A stretch of DNA of 17,255 nucleotides from Clostridia bacterium (lineage in GTDB: Bacteria > Bacillota_A > Clostridia > Christensenellales > Aristaeellaceae). The notes beneath the pieces were generated by a model that saw only the letters and a program-made list of their open reading frames with translations, ran no database searches and was not told the origin of the DNA. The position numbers and the translations under genes are program-made. The DNA is taken from assembly GCA_017530275.1 (NCBI GenBank), contig JAFXMP010000343.1:1-17255 (forward strand). Reading direction: 5' to 3'. This document shows, piece by piece, positions 6,834 through 15,120 of this stretch. The stretch's first letter is position 1; every line of letters starts with the position of its first letter.

Positions 6834-7205
6834 TTATTCGTAGATCAATTCTTGCAGCACCGCTTCTTCAGCGCGGTTGTGGATGCTGTTCATCCGGCGC
6901 ACCCATTCCATTTGGTTCTCCGCTTTCAGGTTCTCGGTTACGCCTTCCACTTCGGCCATCTGCCGGACCAGCAGTTCCATCCGTTCGTGACACGTTCTGT
7001 CAATCTCCCGAAGATGGGAAAACAGCTTGCCGGTGAAAACCAAGTGGCTGTAGAGCACTGGCCGATGATCTTCTAGATACCGCCTTCTCATTCGCCCATA
7101 CTTCCCGATGGGCTCCTTGTCTTCTTCGGGCACAGTAATATTTGGATACAAGTATCCGCCCTTCCGGGAATAAGTTCCGCCCATTGCTTCAAAGATCGTA
7201 TTCAT
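6834..7205 (-). CDS. tnpV: TnpV family transposon protein
   Basis: This 123-residue protein carries the features of the TnpV family found in Tn4451-like elements. A short N-terminal part (YLYPNITVPEEDKEPIGKYG) leads into the conserved RMRRRYLEDHRPVLYSHLV, then a helical C-terminus (VRQMAEVEGVTENLKAENQ and MEWVRRMNSIHNRAEEAVLQ). Its function is not established. The start at 7205-7203 has AGGAGGAG six bases upstream; a longer frame to 7262 has no ribosome site. It ends nine bases from the bidirectional terminator and appears to be transcribed alone. As the last recognisable transposon gene before the chromosomal ABC transporter, it marks the inner side of the element's right end. Confidence 0.85.
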   Translation of the reverse strand: MNTIFEAMGGTYSRKGGYLYPNITVPEEDKEPIGKYGRMRRRYLEDHRPVLYSHLVFTGKLFSHLREIDRTCHERMELLVRQMAEVEGVTENLKAENQMEWVRRMNSIHNRAEEAVLQELIYE

Positions 7206-7258
7206 TTTTCGCTCCTCCTGTGGTATAATTCGCCTATAAAGGCTCGGTGATGGGTTCT

Positions 7259-7343
7259 GCATAGCTGCAAACCCCTTCCTGCCACAGATGAGCCGCCAGC
7301 TATGCTGTATTCAGGCGGTTTGAAAACCACCCTTTACAGCATA
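7259..7343. repeat. Overlapping inverted repeats at the element/chromosome boundary
   Basis: Two 9-bp perfect inverted repeats share sequence. Repeat 7259-7267 (GCATAGCTG) pairs with 7297-7305; repeat 7301-7309 (TATGCTGTA) pairs with 7335-7343, with an inner GGTTT/AAACC stem. The two foldings exclude each other. They lie between tnpV and the stop of the ABC ATPase gene (7357), so they could be the ATPase transcript's end structure or arms of the recombinase attachment site. There is no T-run to support a simple terminator. Confidence 0.5.
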
Positions 7344-7356
7344 ACTCTGAATAGTA

Positions 7357-7920
7357 TTACTTCATGATTTCATCCAGCCGTATGATTTGGCCCCCCATGA
7401 GTTCTGCTTCCTGCTGATCGTGCACGGAAAGCACGGTCAGGGGGAATTGATCCTTGATGCGGGCGGCGATACGGGCACGGAGAGCTTCGTCCAGTCCCTT
7501 GAAGGGTTCGTCCAGCAATAGCATATCCCCGCCAAACGCCATCGCCCGGGCCAGGGCCGCACGGCGTTGCATGCCGCCGCTCATTTCATGAGGAAATATG
7601 CCAGGATCTTCGATTTCCATTTCATTTAGCCAGAACCGGGTTTTTTCTCCGTCGCTCACGATGGAAACGTTCTTTTCTGCCGTCAGCCAGGGCAGCAGCC
7701 GGTCTTCCTGAAACAGGAAGGCAATTCTTTTGTTTTCCAGCCCGGAAACCGTGCCGGATTCCGGCTTCAGCAGCCCCGCCAGCACCCGCAGCAGCGTAGT
7801 TTTTCCATAGCCGCTGGGAGCCATGACCGCCACAGCGCCCTTTTCCGGCAGGGAAAAAGAAAGGTTCCGCAGCACCGTCTTGCCGGGATACCCGGCGGTG
7901 ACGTTTGAAAGACGGATCAT
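7357..7920 (-). CDS. ABC transporter ATP-binding protein (NitT/TauT type)
   Basis: This 187-residue cytoplasmic ATPase powers the permease encoded just upstream. It has a Walker A-like APSGYGKTT (34-42, with Ala in place of the usual first Gly), Q-loop Gln71, signature MSGGMQRRAALARAM (113-127), Walker B LLLDEP (135-140), D-loop GLDE and switch His167. It is shorter than the usual 240-260 residues, because the segment between Walker A and the signature and the C-terminus are both compact, but all catalytic motifs are there. The ATG overlaps the permease stop (ATGA, 7917-7920), with GGGGGAG at hand, so the two are coupled. Resemblance is to SsuB/TauB/NrtD-type importers; the substrate is unknown. 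Confidence 0.88.
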   Translation of the reverse strand: MIRLSNVTAGYPGKTVLRNLSFSLPEKGAVAVMAPSGYGKTTLLRVLAGLLKPESGTVSGLENKRIAFLFQEDRLLPWLTAEKNVSIVSDGEKTRFWLNEMEIEDPGIFPHEMSGGMQRRAALARAMAFGGDMLLLDEPFKGLDEALRARIAARIKDQFPLTVLSVHDQQEAELMGGQIIRLDEIMK

Positions 7921-8657
7921 TTTTTCTCCCCCTTTCCGTGTCGCGCCGCGTATTTCAGCGCCGCCTCCAACAGCATGGAAAGCAGGATCACCGTCAGCGT
8001 CCAAGCAAAGAGATCAGGGTATTCCAAATAATTCTTGGCGTCGCTCAAATGCTTTCCCACGGAATCAGGCGTCAGGGCGATGACTTCCGCCGCAATGCCG
8101 CTTTTCCAGGCAAAGCCTAATCCAGTAAGCGCCGCCGCCATGAACGCAGGCTTGACGCTGGGTATGTACAGGTATTTGAATTTCTGCCAGCGGGAAAACC
8201 GGTACACATTCGCCATTTCCCGCAAATCTCCGTCCACCGTCCCCAAAGCTTCCTGTACGGCTGTCCAGATAATGGGCAGCACCATCAAAAAGGAAATGAA
8301 CACCGGCACGTGGGCGCGCTTGAGCCACAGCCACACCAGCAGAATAAAGGAGGAAACGGGCGTCGCCTTGATGACCGTGCGCAGAGGGGACAAAAGCGCG
8401 TCCAGCCCGCGAAACCGCCAGCAGCCCGCTGCAAGGACTATTCCCGCAAACACCGCCAGCATATAGCCCAGCGCCACCCGCAGCAGCGTCAATCCCACGC
8501 CGCGCCAGAATGATTCCTGTCCCGCCAGCTGAAAAAGAGCTTCCGCCGTTTCCAGGGGACCCGGCAGCAGTTTGGGCAGGCCCACCGCTAAGGCGATGGC
8601 CCACCAAACGCCGATCCAGAACACGCCGATCAGCAATCGGCGAAACAGCTTCTTCAT
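7917..8657 (-). CDS. ABC transporter permease (SsuC/TauC-like)
   Basis: This 246-residue inner-membrane protein has about six hydrophobic segments, the first directly at the N-terminus (LLIGVFWIGVWWAIALAVG). The EAA-type loop EMANVYRFSRWQKFKYLYIP (around residues 146-165) docks the ATPase, as in the binding-protein-dependent permease family for nitrate, sulfonate, taurine or thiamine-precursor uptake. AAAGGAGG precedes the ATG. No substrate-binding protein gene is adjacent: downstream is the ATPase and then the mobile element, upstream a palindromic gap and a HAD gene. The binding protein may be encoded elsewhere. The substrate cannot be told from this window. Confidence 0.88.
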   Translation of the reverse strand: MKKLFRRLLIGVFWIGVWWAIALAVGLPKLLPGPLETAEALFQLAGQESFWRGVGLTLLRVALGYMLAVFAGIVLAAGCWRFRGLDALLSPLRTVIKATPVSSFILLVWLWLKRAHVPVFISFLMVLPIIWTAVQEALGTVDGDLREMANVYRFSRWQKFKYLYIPSVKPAFMAAALTGLGFAWKSGIAAEVIALTPDSVGKHLSDAKNYLEYPDLFAWTLTVILLSMLLEAALKYAARHGKGEKK

Positions 8658-8670
8658 GGGCCTCCTTTAT

Positions 8671-8790
8671 GGAAATAACACCTTAAGTAAGTAAGAAACA
8701 AGGGGCACGCTGGGGCCTCCGCGGCCCCAGATACCGTGGCAGGGGATGATCCCCTGCTTCGTATCGCTTAATGATTTAAGTGTCCTTTCC
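8671..8790. repeat. Palindromic intergenic element with nested hairpins
   Basis: Two perfect 8-bp hairpins (8710-8717/8723-8730, GC-rich; 8739-8746/8750-8757) lie inside imperfect outer inverted repeats. The left arm at 8671-8695 and the right arm at 8766-8790 share GGAAA, ACAC, TTAA and TAAG blocks in mirrored order. It fills the gap between the HAD gene (stop at 8795) and the permease ribosome site. It may end the long rimP-to-HAD transcript. The outer arms also give it the look of a small non-autonomous or REP-like repeat. Neither role can be proven from one copy. Confidence 0.5.
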
Positions 8791-8794
8791 CATC

Positions 8795-9586
8795 TCACAA
8801 ATATTCGATCATATCCGACAGCCGCCCGAAGGTGAGGCCCGGTTTGATAGGCGATTCCGCCGCCATTTGGGCGGTGGTTTCCCCGCTCATGACCAGAATG
8901 GACAGCATGCCGAAATTCACGCCGGTCGCGATATCGGTATACAGCCTGTCCCCCACCATGGCCATTTCTTGCTTTTGCAGGTTCGTCACCCGCAGGGTTT
9001 CTTCCACGATGCCGCTGTAAGGCTTTCCAATGATCAGATCCGGTTCCCGGCCCGTGCTGGCCTTCACATAGGCGATGGTGGCCCCTATGTCTGGAATGAA
9101 GCCCGTTTCCGTGGGGCAGTTGAAATCCGGGTGGGTGGCGATATAGGGCAGGCCCGCCCGCACATGATCGCAGAGCATGGTCATTTTTTTGTAGTCCAAT
9201 TCCGTGTCAAAGGCGATGAGCACATAATCCGGGTGTTCCTGATCGATTTCCACGCCCAAGGCCCGCATTTCCTCTGTTTCGATGGCGTTTGCCAGCAGAA
9301 AAGCCTTTTTTCCGGGGAAACGCTCCGTCACATAGCGGGCTGTTGCCTGGCCACTGGTCAGCACGTTTCGGAATTCCTCCGGCACGTTCATCTTTTTCAG
9401 TTTTTCCTTGTAAAAGGACGCCGATTTGGAGGAATTATTCGTCAAAAACAGGCATTGCCGCCCTGTTTCTTTTAGTTTTGCCAGGAAATCCAGGGAACCG
9501 TCGATCAGTTGATTCCCCAAGTAGAAGGTACCGTCCATATCCAGCAAAAAGCAGCGGATTTTGGATAATTGTTCCCGAATCTCCAT
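8795..9586 (-). CDS. HAD-superfamily subclass IIA phosphatase (NagD/AraL-like)
   Basis: This 263-residue cytosolic phosphatase has all four HAD motifs: DMDGT with nucleophile Asp16 and acid/base Asp18, LTNNSS (48-53), Lys188 in IIGKPYS and GDRLYTD (212-218). The large insert between motifs II and III is the C2-type cap of the NagD/AraL/PGP group, which hydrolyses small phosphate esters such as nucleotide or sugar phosphates. The specific substrate cannot be inferred. The ATG lies three bases after the truB stop, and its GGAGG site is within the truB 3' end, so it is the last gene of the ribosome-maturation operon. That position usually carries ribF in Bacillota; no ribF is present here. Confidence 0.92.
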   Translation of the reverse strand: MEIREQLSKIRCFLLDMDGTFYLGNQLIDGSLDFLAKLKETGRQCLFLTNNSSKSASFYKEKLKKMNVPEEFRNVLTSGQATARYVTERFPGKKAFLLANAIETEEMRALGVEIDQEHPDYVLIAFDTELDYKKMTMLCDHVRAGLPYIATHPDFNCPTETGFIPDIGATIAYVKASTGREPDLIIGKPYSGIVEETLRVTNLQKQEMAMVGDRLYTDIATGVNFGMLSILVMSGETTAQMAAESPIKPGLTFGRLSDMIEYL

Positions 9587-9589
9587 ATT

Positions 9590-10471
9590 TTATCCTCCCG
9601 TCAAGCCTACGTCAAAGCGCAGGATATCCCCATCTCTGTGGGCAACGCCTAATAATTCTTCCTTTTCGCACACGCGGCAGCGTTCTTTTTCGTTCAGCTC
9701 CGGCAGCAGCCCGGCGGGCAGCTTTCCCCCATTCCGCCCCAGCTTCCAATATCGCTCCGGCAAACGTAACGCGGGCAATCCCATTAAGGGATAATCCAGC
9801 GGCAAAAGATACTTTTCAATCCCGCCCGTTTCCTTGGCGTTTTGTATTTCCTCCACCGTCACAGCGTTTTCGATGGCAAAGGCCCCATGGCGCGTGCGCA
9901 GCAGGAATCGCATATGCGAAGGGGCCCCCAGGGCTTGGCCGATATCGTGGCACAGGGTGCGGATATAGGTGCCGCTGCCGCAGTCAATAGACAGCATGTA
10001 GCCGTCCTCCCCCGTTCTTTCCCCCAACGCTATACTGCGGATCGCCGTTTCCCTTGCTTCCGTTTCCACAGGCTTTCCCTGCCGAGCCAGAGCGTAGAGA
10101 GGCACGCCGTCCTTTTTCAGGGCGGAATAAGCGGGTGGGCACTGCATGATGGTTCCTGTAAACTCCGGCAGCACCGAAAGAATACCCTGCCGGTCTGGCA
10201 CGCCCCGCTTTTCCTCGATGATCACGCCTTGGGCGTCCTGGGTGTCCGTAGCCCCGGCGAAGGCGATTTCCGCCACATAGCTTTTGCTGTGGTCGGAGAA
10301 GCAGTCCAGCAGCCTTGTGGCTCTTCCTACCATGATGGGCAGCACCCCTGCCGCCTCCGGGTCCAGGGTGCCAGCATGGCCCGTTTTCTCTCTTGTAAGC
10401 CGTTTCACCACCGCCACCGCCGCCCCGGAGGACATGCCGGGGGGCTTGAGCAGATTGATAAACCCATTCAT
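9590..10471 (-). CDS. truB: tRNA pseudouridine-55 synthase TruB
   Basis: This 293-residue enzyme converts U55 of the tRNA T-loop to pseudouridine. The N-terminus MNGFINLLKPPGMSS and the catalytic motif GHAGTLDPEAAG with Asp37 are diagnostic. KSYVAEIAFAGATDTQDAQG and SGTYIRTLCHDIGQALG give the remaining family motifs. The C-terminal 60 residues form a small PUA-like region with CRVCEKEELLGVA, normal for clostridial TruB. The ATG overlaps the nrnA stop (ATGA, 10468-10471), pointing to translational coupling. The order rbfA-nrnA-truB is the standard one in Bacillota. Confidence 0.97.
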   Translation of the reverse strand: MNGFINLLKPPGMSSGAAVAVVKRLTREKTGHAGTLDPEAAGVLPIMVGRATRLLDCFSDHSKSYVAEIAFAGATDTQDAQGVIIEEKRGVPDRQGILSVLPEFTGTIMQCPPAYSALKKDGVPLYALARQGKPVETEARETAIRSIALGERTGEDGYMLSIDCGSGTYIRTLCHDIGQALGAPSHMRFLLRTRHGAFAIENAVTVEEIQNAKETGGIEKYLLPLDYPLMGLPALRLPERYWKLGRNGGKLPAGLLPELNEKERCRVCEKEELLGVAHRDGDILRFDVGLTGG

Positions 10472-11460
10472 GGATTGCCCTCGACCAAGCTTTGCATTTT
10501 CTCTTCCAGCGCAGCGCACAGCGCGTCCAGCGTTCCTTCCAGCCGCAGCCCGGAAGCGAACATATGCCCGCCGCCACCGAAATCGCGAGCGATGGCCGCT
10601 ACGTTCCAAGGGGGCAGGGAACGCAGGCTGGCCTTCACCTGTCCGTTTTCCCGTTCTTCAGCGAGAAACGCCATGACGACGCCGGGAATCTCAATGGCAT
10701 AATTAACGATGTTGGTGTTGTGTTCCGGCAGCGCTCCAGCGGCTTGATAATCCGCCTGGGTGAGCCGTATGCAGGCGCATTTCCCGCCGGCAAAAATTTT
10801 CAGGGAATTGAGCGCCCTTCCCAGCAGCCGCACGTGAGGCTCCTCCCGCAATTGGTGGATGGGACGGGCCGCGGCGGGCAGATCGAGCCCCGCATTCATC
10901 AGCTCAGTCATAATGGAAAAGGTCTCAGCATTGGTGTTCTGGTAGCGGAAATTGCCCGTATCCGTGCTGATGGCGCAGTACAGGCAGGCGGCGATTTCCG
11001 GGTTCAGCGGAACGCCCAGAGCTTTGATGCACCTGTATACCACGCACCCCGCCGCCGATGCTTTTCCATCCACCACACTGTACGTCGCATAGCGGGGATT
11101 GTCCGGGTGATGATCCATAAGCATCGTGACCGGCGCGGCAAAAAAGGCCTCCTTGCAGGTCCCCAGGAGTTCCACCGTGGCGGTATCGATGGCAAACGCC
11201 GCGTCAAAGGTTTTGCCCTTCAGTGCCTGAGGCTGAACAAAATCCCTCGCTCCGGGCAGAAAGCGCATGTATCCCGGCACCGGGTCGGCATCGGCAAGGG
11301 TCACCCGCTTGCCCATGGCCCGCAGGGCCAGTCCCATGGCCAGCGTCGCGCCGATAGCGTCCCCATCCGGCTGCGCGTGCGTACATAACAAAATGCTGTT
11401 CGCGTGTTGCAGGGCGGACAGCATTTCGGGGCAGAAATCATGCTTCTGCGCCATCGTCAT
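10468..11460 (-). CDS. nrnA: DHH/DHHA1 bifunctional oligoribonuclease / pAp phosphatase NrnA
   Basis: This 330-residue protein degrades short oligoribonucleotides and, in the family, dephosphorylates 3'-phosphoadenosine 5'-phosphate. It carries the DHH metal motifs: HAQPDGDAIGA (His28, Asp32, Asp34), an Asp at 91 in FAIDTA, MDHHPDN with Asp115-His116-His117, and STDTGNFRY. The C-terminal DHHA1 domain ends with DFGGGGHMFASG. The chosen start is the ATG at 11460-11458, which has GAGG about ten bases upstream inside rbfA; a second ATG two codons later is possible. The gene overlaps the end of rbfA by 23 bases in another frame and the start of truB by four. A longer frame into rbfA is unsupported. 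Confidence 0.94.
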   Translation of the reverse strand: MTMAQKHDFCPEMLSALQHANSILLCTHAQPDGDAIGATLAMGLALRAMGKRVTLADADPVPGYMRFLPGARDFVQPQALKGKTFDAAFAIDTATVELLGTCKEAFFAAPVTMLMDHHPDNPRYATYSVVDGKASAAGCVVYRCIKALGVPLNPEIAACLYCAISTDTGNFRYQNTNAETFSIMTELMNAGLDLPAAARPIHQLREEPHVRLLGRALNSLKIFAGGKCACIRLTQADYQAAGALPEHNTNIVNYAIEIPGVVMAFLAEERENGQVKASLRSLPPWNVAAIARDFGGGGHMFASGLRLEGTLDALCAALEEKMQSLVEGNP

Positions 11461-11812
11461 TTTCTTCTTCCTCTCTGGGGGCCACTTCTTTGAGCACCTG
11501 GGCGATATGCGCGCCGTAGGCGATGTTGCGGTCCCGCTCAAACAGTAATTCAGGGGTATAGCGCAAATCAACGCGCACACCCAGCTCGTGACGGATGTAT
11601 CCTGCGGCTTTTTTCAGCGCCTTGATCATTTCATCCGCCTTGTCCTCCTCCAGCACGCTCACATACACTTTAGCCCACCGTAGATCCCGGGTGACGTCCG
11701 CTCGGGTCACAGCATAAGTACCTGTTATCCGAGGATCGTTCATGTCCCGGATGATGGCGTCGATGGCGTGGCGCACTTCCTCTGATATGCGATCAATCCG
11801 AAAGCTGCTCAA
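11438..11812 (-). CDS. rbfA: Ribosome-binding factor A
   Basis: This 124-residue KH-fold factor binds the immature 30S subunit and helps mature the 5' end of 16S rRNA. The pattern is typical of RbfA: RIDRISEEVRHAIDAIIRD near the N-terminus, then DPRI, DVTRDLRWAKVYVSVL, and LRYTPELLFERDRNIAYG. The tail is acidic (EEEENDDGAEA). Translation appears to start at TTG (11812-11810), with AAAGGA seven bases upstream; no ATG is available. It follows infB after a 147-base gap with a large palindrome, the only loose joint in this operon, and it overlaps nrnA. Confidence 0.95.
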   Translation of the reverse strand: MSSFRIDRISEEVRHAIDAIIRDMNDPRITGTYAVTRADVTRDLRWAKVYVSVLEEDKADEMIKALKKAAGYIRHELGVRVDLRYTPELLFERDRNIAYGAHIAQVLKEVAPREEEENDDGAEA

Positions 11813-11908
11813 TGCTTTATCCTTTCAAAATGTTTTCACCTTTCACGGGGAATCGACTAACAGAAACTTATGTCCCTTCATCCCGAGGAAGGCTTTCTTT
11901 GGAAGGGT

Positions 11909-11948
11909 GCGGGAAACCTTTCTTTCACCTGAAAGAAAGGTTTCCCGC
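11909..11948. repeat. 40-base near-perfect palindrome between infB and rbfA
   Basis: A 19-base arm (11909-11927) is perfectly complementary to 11930-11948, with only two bases between them. It begins 12 bases past the infB stop. As RNA it would form a very stable hairpin, but no U-tract follows on the minus strand, so it is more likely an RNA-processing or stability element, or a small mobile palindrome, than a full terminator. The sequence beyond it (11891-11902) repeats a CTTTCTTT-like tract. Confidence 0.8.
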
Positions 11949-11959
11949 CAATTCTTCCC

Positions 11960-14782
11960 TTACCTCTCAATCTCTTCCATTACGAAGCATTCCACAACGT
12001 CGCCTTCTTTGACGTCGTTGTAGTTTTCCAGGCCCACGCCGCACTCGTAGCCGGAGGCCACTTCTTTCACGTCGTCCTTGAAGCGGCGGAGGGAGGAGAG
12101 CTTGCCCTCGAACACCACCACGTTATCCCGCAGCAGGCGCACGGAGGCGTTGCGCTGGACTTTTCCGTCGGTGACATAGCAGCCCGCGATGGTGCCCGCA
12201 CCGGTGATCTTGAAGGTATTGCGCACCTGGGCGTGGCCCAGCAGGTTTTCCTTGAACTCGGGCGCCAGCAGGCCCTTCATGGCCTTTTCCACGTCCTCGA
12301 TGGCCTGATAGATGATGCGGTACAGGCGGATATCCACGCCCTCGCGCTCGGCGGCGTCCCGGGCGGTGGAATCGGGCCGGATGTTGAAGCCGATAATGAT
12401 GGCGTTGAAGGCGGAGGCCAGGTTCACGTCGTCCTGGGTCACGGCGCCCACGGCGGAATGCAGCACGCGCACCTTCACTTCGTCGTTGGAGAGCTTTTCC
12501 AACGCCTGCTTTACGGCTTCCACGCTGCCCTGCACATCGGCTTTGATGATGATGTTCAGGTTCTGCACTTTGCCCTCGGCGATCCCAGCGAACAGGTTAT
12601 CCAGGCTGACCTTGGTGGTGTTGGCCCGGGCGGCTTTGAGCTTGTCACGGCGTTCCTGGGCTACCTGACGGCTCAGGTGATCGTCCGCCACGGCGAACAT
12701 TTCATCGCCCGCCAGTGGCACTTCGGTAAAGCCGGAAATCTCCACAGGCGTGGAAGGCCCAGCGCTCTGCACGCGCTCGCCCAGATCGTTCACCATGGCG
12801 CGGACGCGGCCGGAGGCCATGCCCGCCACAATATTGTCGCCAATTTTCAGCGTGCCGTTCTGAAGCAGCACAGTGGCAAGAGGACCCCTCGCCTTATCCA
12901 GCTTGGCTTCGATGATCACGCCCTTGGCCATGCGGTTGGGGTTGGCTTTGAGCTCCATGGTATCGGCCTGGAGCAGGATCATTTCCAACAGATCGTCCAC
13001 GCCCTGTCCGGTGATGGCGCTGACGGGTACCATAATGGTATCGCCGCCCCAGTCCTCGGGCACCATATCGTACTTGGTCAGATCCTGCATGATGCGGTCA
13101 GGATTTGCGCCGGGTTTATCCATCTTGTTGATGGCTACCACCACGGGCACGTCCGCCGCTTTGGCGTGGTTGATGGCTTCGATGGTCTGAGGCATCACGC
13201 CGTCGTCCGCGGCCACCACCAAAACAGCGATGTCCGTAGCCTGCGCGCCGCGCATACGCATGGCGGTAAATGCTTCGTGGCCGGGGGTATCCAGGAAGGT
13301 GATCTGACGGCCGTTCAGTTTCACGGTATAAGCACCGATGTGCTGGGTGATGCCGCCCGCTTCGGTGGCAGTGACGTGGGCCTTGCGGATATAGTCCAGC
13401 AGGGACGTTTTGCCGTGGTCCACGTGGCCCATGATGGTGATGACGGGGGGACGGGGCTGCAAATCTTCCTCGGAGTCATCCACGTCGATTTCGGACAGGG
13501 CGTCCTCCGCCGTTTTATCCAGCTTCATTTCCAGCTCCACCCCAAATTCGGAGCAGACCAGGGAAGCGGTATCATAGTCCAATTCGGAGTTGATATTGCT
13601 CATGATACCGAGCATCAGCAGTTTCTTTAAAATCTCACCAGCAGGCTTTCCGATGCGCTCAGTCAAATCCTTCACCGTGATCGTTTCCGCCGTCATGAAC
13701 GCCTTTTCGATCTTGATGGGAGCCATCATCTGCTGGGCGGAGAGCTGCTTCTTATTGCCGCGGACTTTCTTGTTGCCGCGCACGGTTTCGTCGTCGTCGC
13801 CGCGGAAAACTTCCTTTTGCAGCTGCTTACGGTTCTTCGCCACATGCTCCGGATCGTGCTGCCGGATATACTGCTTTTTATTTGGATCGTAATTGCTGAC
13901 CCGTTCCTTTTCCACCACAGGGGTCAATTCAGGGCCCCGGTTCCGGCCGCCGCCCATGGGACGATTGCCGCCGCCCTGAGGCCTGCCGCCCTGGACGGGA
14001 CGGGCCGATGCGCCCTGCGCGCCAGCGCGATTAAAGGGCTGCTGTCCCTGCACGCCGGCTGGACGGCCAAACTGCTGCTGTCCGCCTACGGGACGGTTCG
14101 CCCCCTGACCCATTTGGGGATTGGCGGGACGGCCATAAGGCCCCTGGGACCGGGGCAGGCCCTGTTGGTTCCCGGCAGGACGGGGCTGCGGGCCCGCAGG
14201 CCGCTGAAGCTGCGCCTGGGCAGGCTTTGCAGCGGGAGCCTGCTTGGGTGCGGGCTTAGCCGCCGGTTTGGCTTCCGCAGCGGGTTTTTCCGCGGCAGGC
14301 TTAGCTTCCGCAGGTTTTATTTCGGCAGGGTTCTCCCGCTTCGGCGTTTCTGCCTGAGTGCTTGACGCAGCGAGGGCTCCGTCAGCCTGAGCCTTTTCCG
14401 CCGTTTCCTGCAGCTTCTGCGCAGGCGCGGCGGCAGGCTTTTCTTCCTTCTTTTCCTTGACCAGCTCCGCGGTTTGAGCAGGCGCTTTTTCCGCAGCCGT
14501 CTTTTTTCCGCTCGGTTGATCCTCGGGGGCGGCCGGTGCTGCCGATTCATCCTCATCGGGCATCGTCCAGGCTTTCGTGTGCTGCTTAGCCAGCTCCGCC
14601 TGTTCCTCCTGACGCTTGCGGGCCTTTTCCTCTTCTTCTTCCCGCTGGAATTTGGCTTCCTGTTTGCGCAAAGAACTCAACACGCCTTCCAGACTTCTCC
14701 GGATGCGCGCCGCTTCTTCCAGGATCGTGCCCGCCTGCTGATTGATTTCCTTTGTGGCTTCAGCCAGTTTCACCTTGGTCAT
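11960..14782 (-). CDS. infB: Translation initiation factor IF-2
   Basis: This 940-residue GTPase positions initiator tRNA on the ribosome. Residues 25-70 form a charged helix. Residues 75-290 are low complexity: first Ala/Lys/Glu/Pro, then Gly/Gln/Arg/Pro. An IF2_N-like domain lies around 360-420. The G domain has GHVDHGKTS (G1, 452-460), DTPGHEAF (G3, 498-505) and NKMD (G4, 552-555). Domains II-IV follow to the end. The length suits clostridial IF-2 with a long N-terminal extension. Residues 334-346 contain a VRGNKK tandem repeat. The ATG overlaps the ylxQ stop (ATGA, 14779-14782) and has only a distant G-rich ribosome site, suggesting coupled translation. Confidence 0.98.
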   Translation of the reverse strand: MTKVKLAEATKEINQQAGTILEEAARIRRSLEGVLSSLRKQEAKFQREEEEEKARKRQEEQAELAKQHTKAWTMPDEDESAAPAAPEDQPSGKKTAAEKAPAQTAELVKEKKEEKPAAAPAQKLQETAEKAQADGALAASSTQAETPKRENPAEIKPAEAKPAAEKPAAEAKPAAKPAPKQAPAAKPAQAQLQRPAGPQPRPAGNQQGLPRSQGPYGRPANPQMGQGANRPVGGQQQFGRPAGVQGQQPFNRAGAQGASARPVQGGRPQGGGNRPMGGGRNRGPELTPVVEKERVSNYDPNKKQYIRQHDPEHVAKNRKQLQKEVFRGDDDETVRGNKKVRGNKKQLSAQQMMAPIKIEKAFMTAETITVKDLTERIGKPAGEILKKLLMLGIMSNINSELDYDTASLVCSEFGVELEMKLDKTAEDALSEIDVDDSEEDLQPRPPVITIMGHVDHGKTSLLDYIRKAHVTATEAGGITQHIGAYTVKLNGRQITFLDTPGHEAFTAMRMRGAQATDIAVLVVAADDGVMPQTIEAINHAKAADVPVVVAINKMDKPGANPDRIMQDLTKYDMVPEDWGGDTIMVPVSAITGQGVDDLLEMILLQADTMELKANPNRMAKGVIIEAKLDKARGPLATVLLQNGTLKIGDNIVAGMASGRVRAMVNDLGERVQSAGPSTPVEISGFTEVPLAGDEMFAVADDHLSRQVAQERRDKLKAARANTTKVSLDNLFAGIAEGKVQNLNIIIKADVQGSVEAVKQALEKLSNDEVKVRVLHSAVGAVTQDDVNLASAFNAIIIGFNIRPDSTARDAAEREGVDIRLYRIIYQAIEDVEKAMKGLLAPEFKENLLGHAQVRNTFKITGAGTIAGCYVTDGKVQRNASVRLLRDNVVVFEGKLSSLRRFKDDVKEVASGYECGVGLENYNDVKEGDVVECFVMEEIER

Positions 14783-15120
14783 TCGATGCTTGCACCCCCG
14801 CGTTTGGCTTGTAATTTATCCGTTTTCTCGTTAAGCAATTCCAAAATCCTGTCGCACAGCTTGCCTTTTTTCAGCGCGGCAGCCATGCGGCCATCCTTCC
14901 CGCAGGCGCTGGAAAGACTGTCCTCAGTCAGTATATACATTGGAACATCGCGATAAGCGCAGGCGTCCAGGATTTTTTTCTTTGTGCCCGCCGATACGCT
15001 TTCGTCCAGCAGCACCGCCCCGGCCCTGCCGCCTTTGATTTCACGCAGCGCAAGCTCTGCCCCCAGCGTGATCTGCCCGGCGCGGCTTGCCAATCCCAGC
15101 AGCCCAAGCACCTGCGTCAT
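14779..15120 (-). CDS. ylxQ: L7Ae-family RNA-binding protein YlxQ
   Basis: This 113-residue protein of the ribosomal L7Ae/L30e/Gadd45 family probably binds kink-turn [23 protein letters not shown] at the N-terminus, [18 protein letters not shown] in the centre and the VPMYIL strand are the family pattern. The precise target in bacteria of this type is unsettled. The ATG overlaps the ylxR stop (15117-15120) and the gene overlaps infB by four bases, giving a tight nusA-ylxR-ylxQ-infB cluster. Confidence 0.93.
   Translation of the reverse strand: MTQVLGLLGLASRAGQITLGAELALREIKGGRAGAVLLDESVSAGTKKKILDACAYRDVPMYILTEDSLSSACGKDGRMAAALKKGKLCDRILELLNEKTDKLQAKRGGASIE

Noticed and set aside
7206..7262. 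Longer start for tnpV at 7262
   Set aside because: The added 19 residues have no ribosome site and run across the strong AGGAGGAG site that serves the ATG at 7205.
12233..13630. 465-codon plus-strand open frame opposite infB
   Set aside because: Long antisense frames are common opposite GC-rich genes; the product is His/Gly-rich nonsense and the IF-2 frame is certain.
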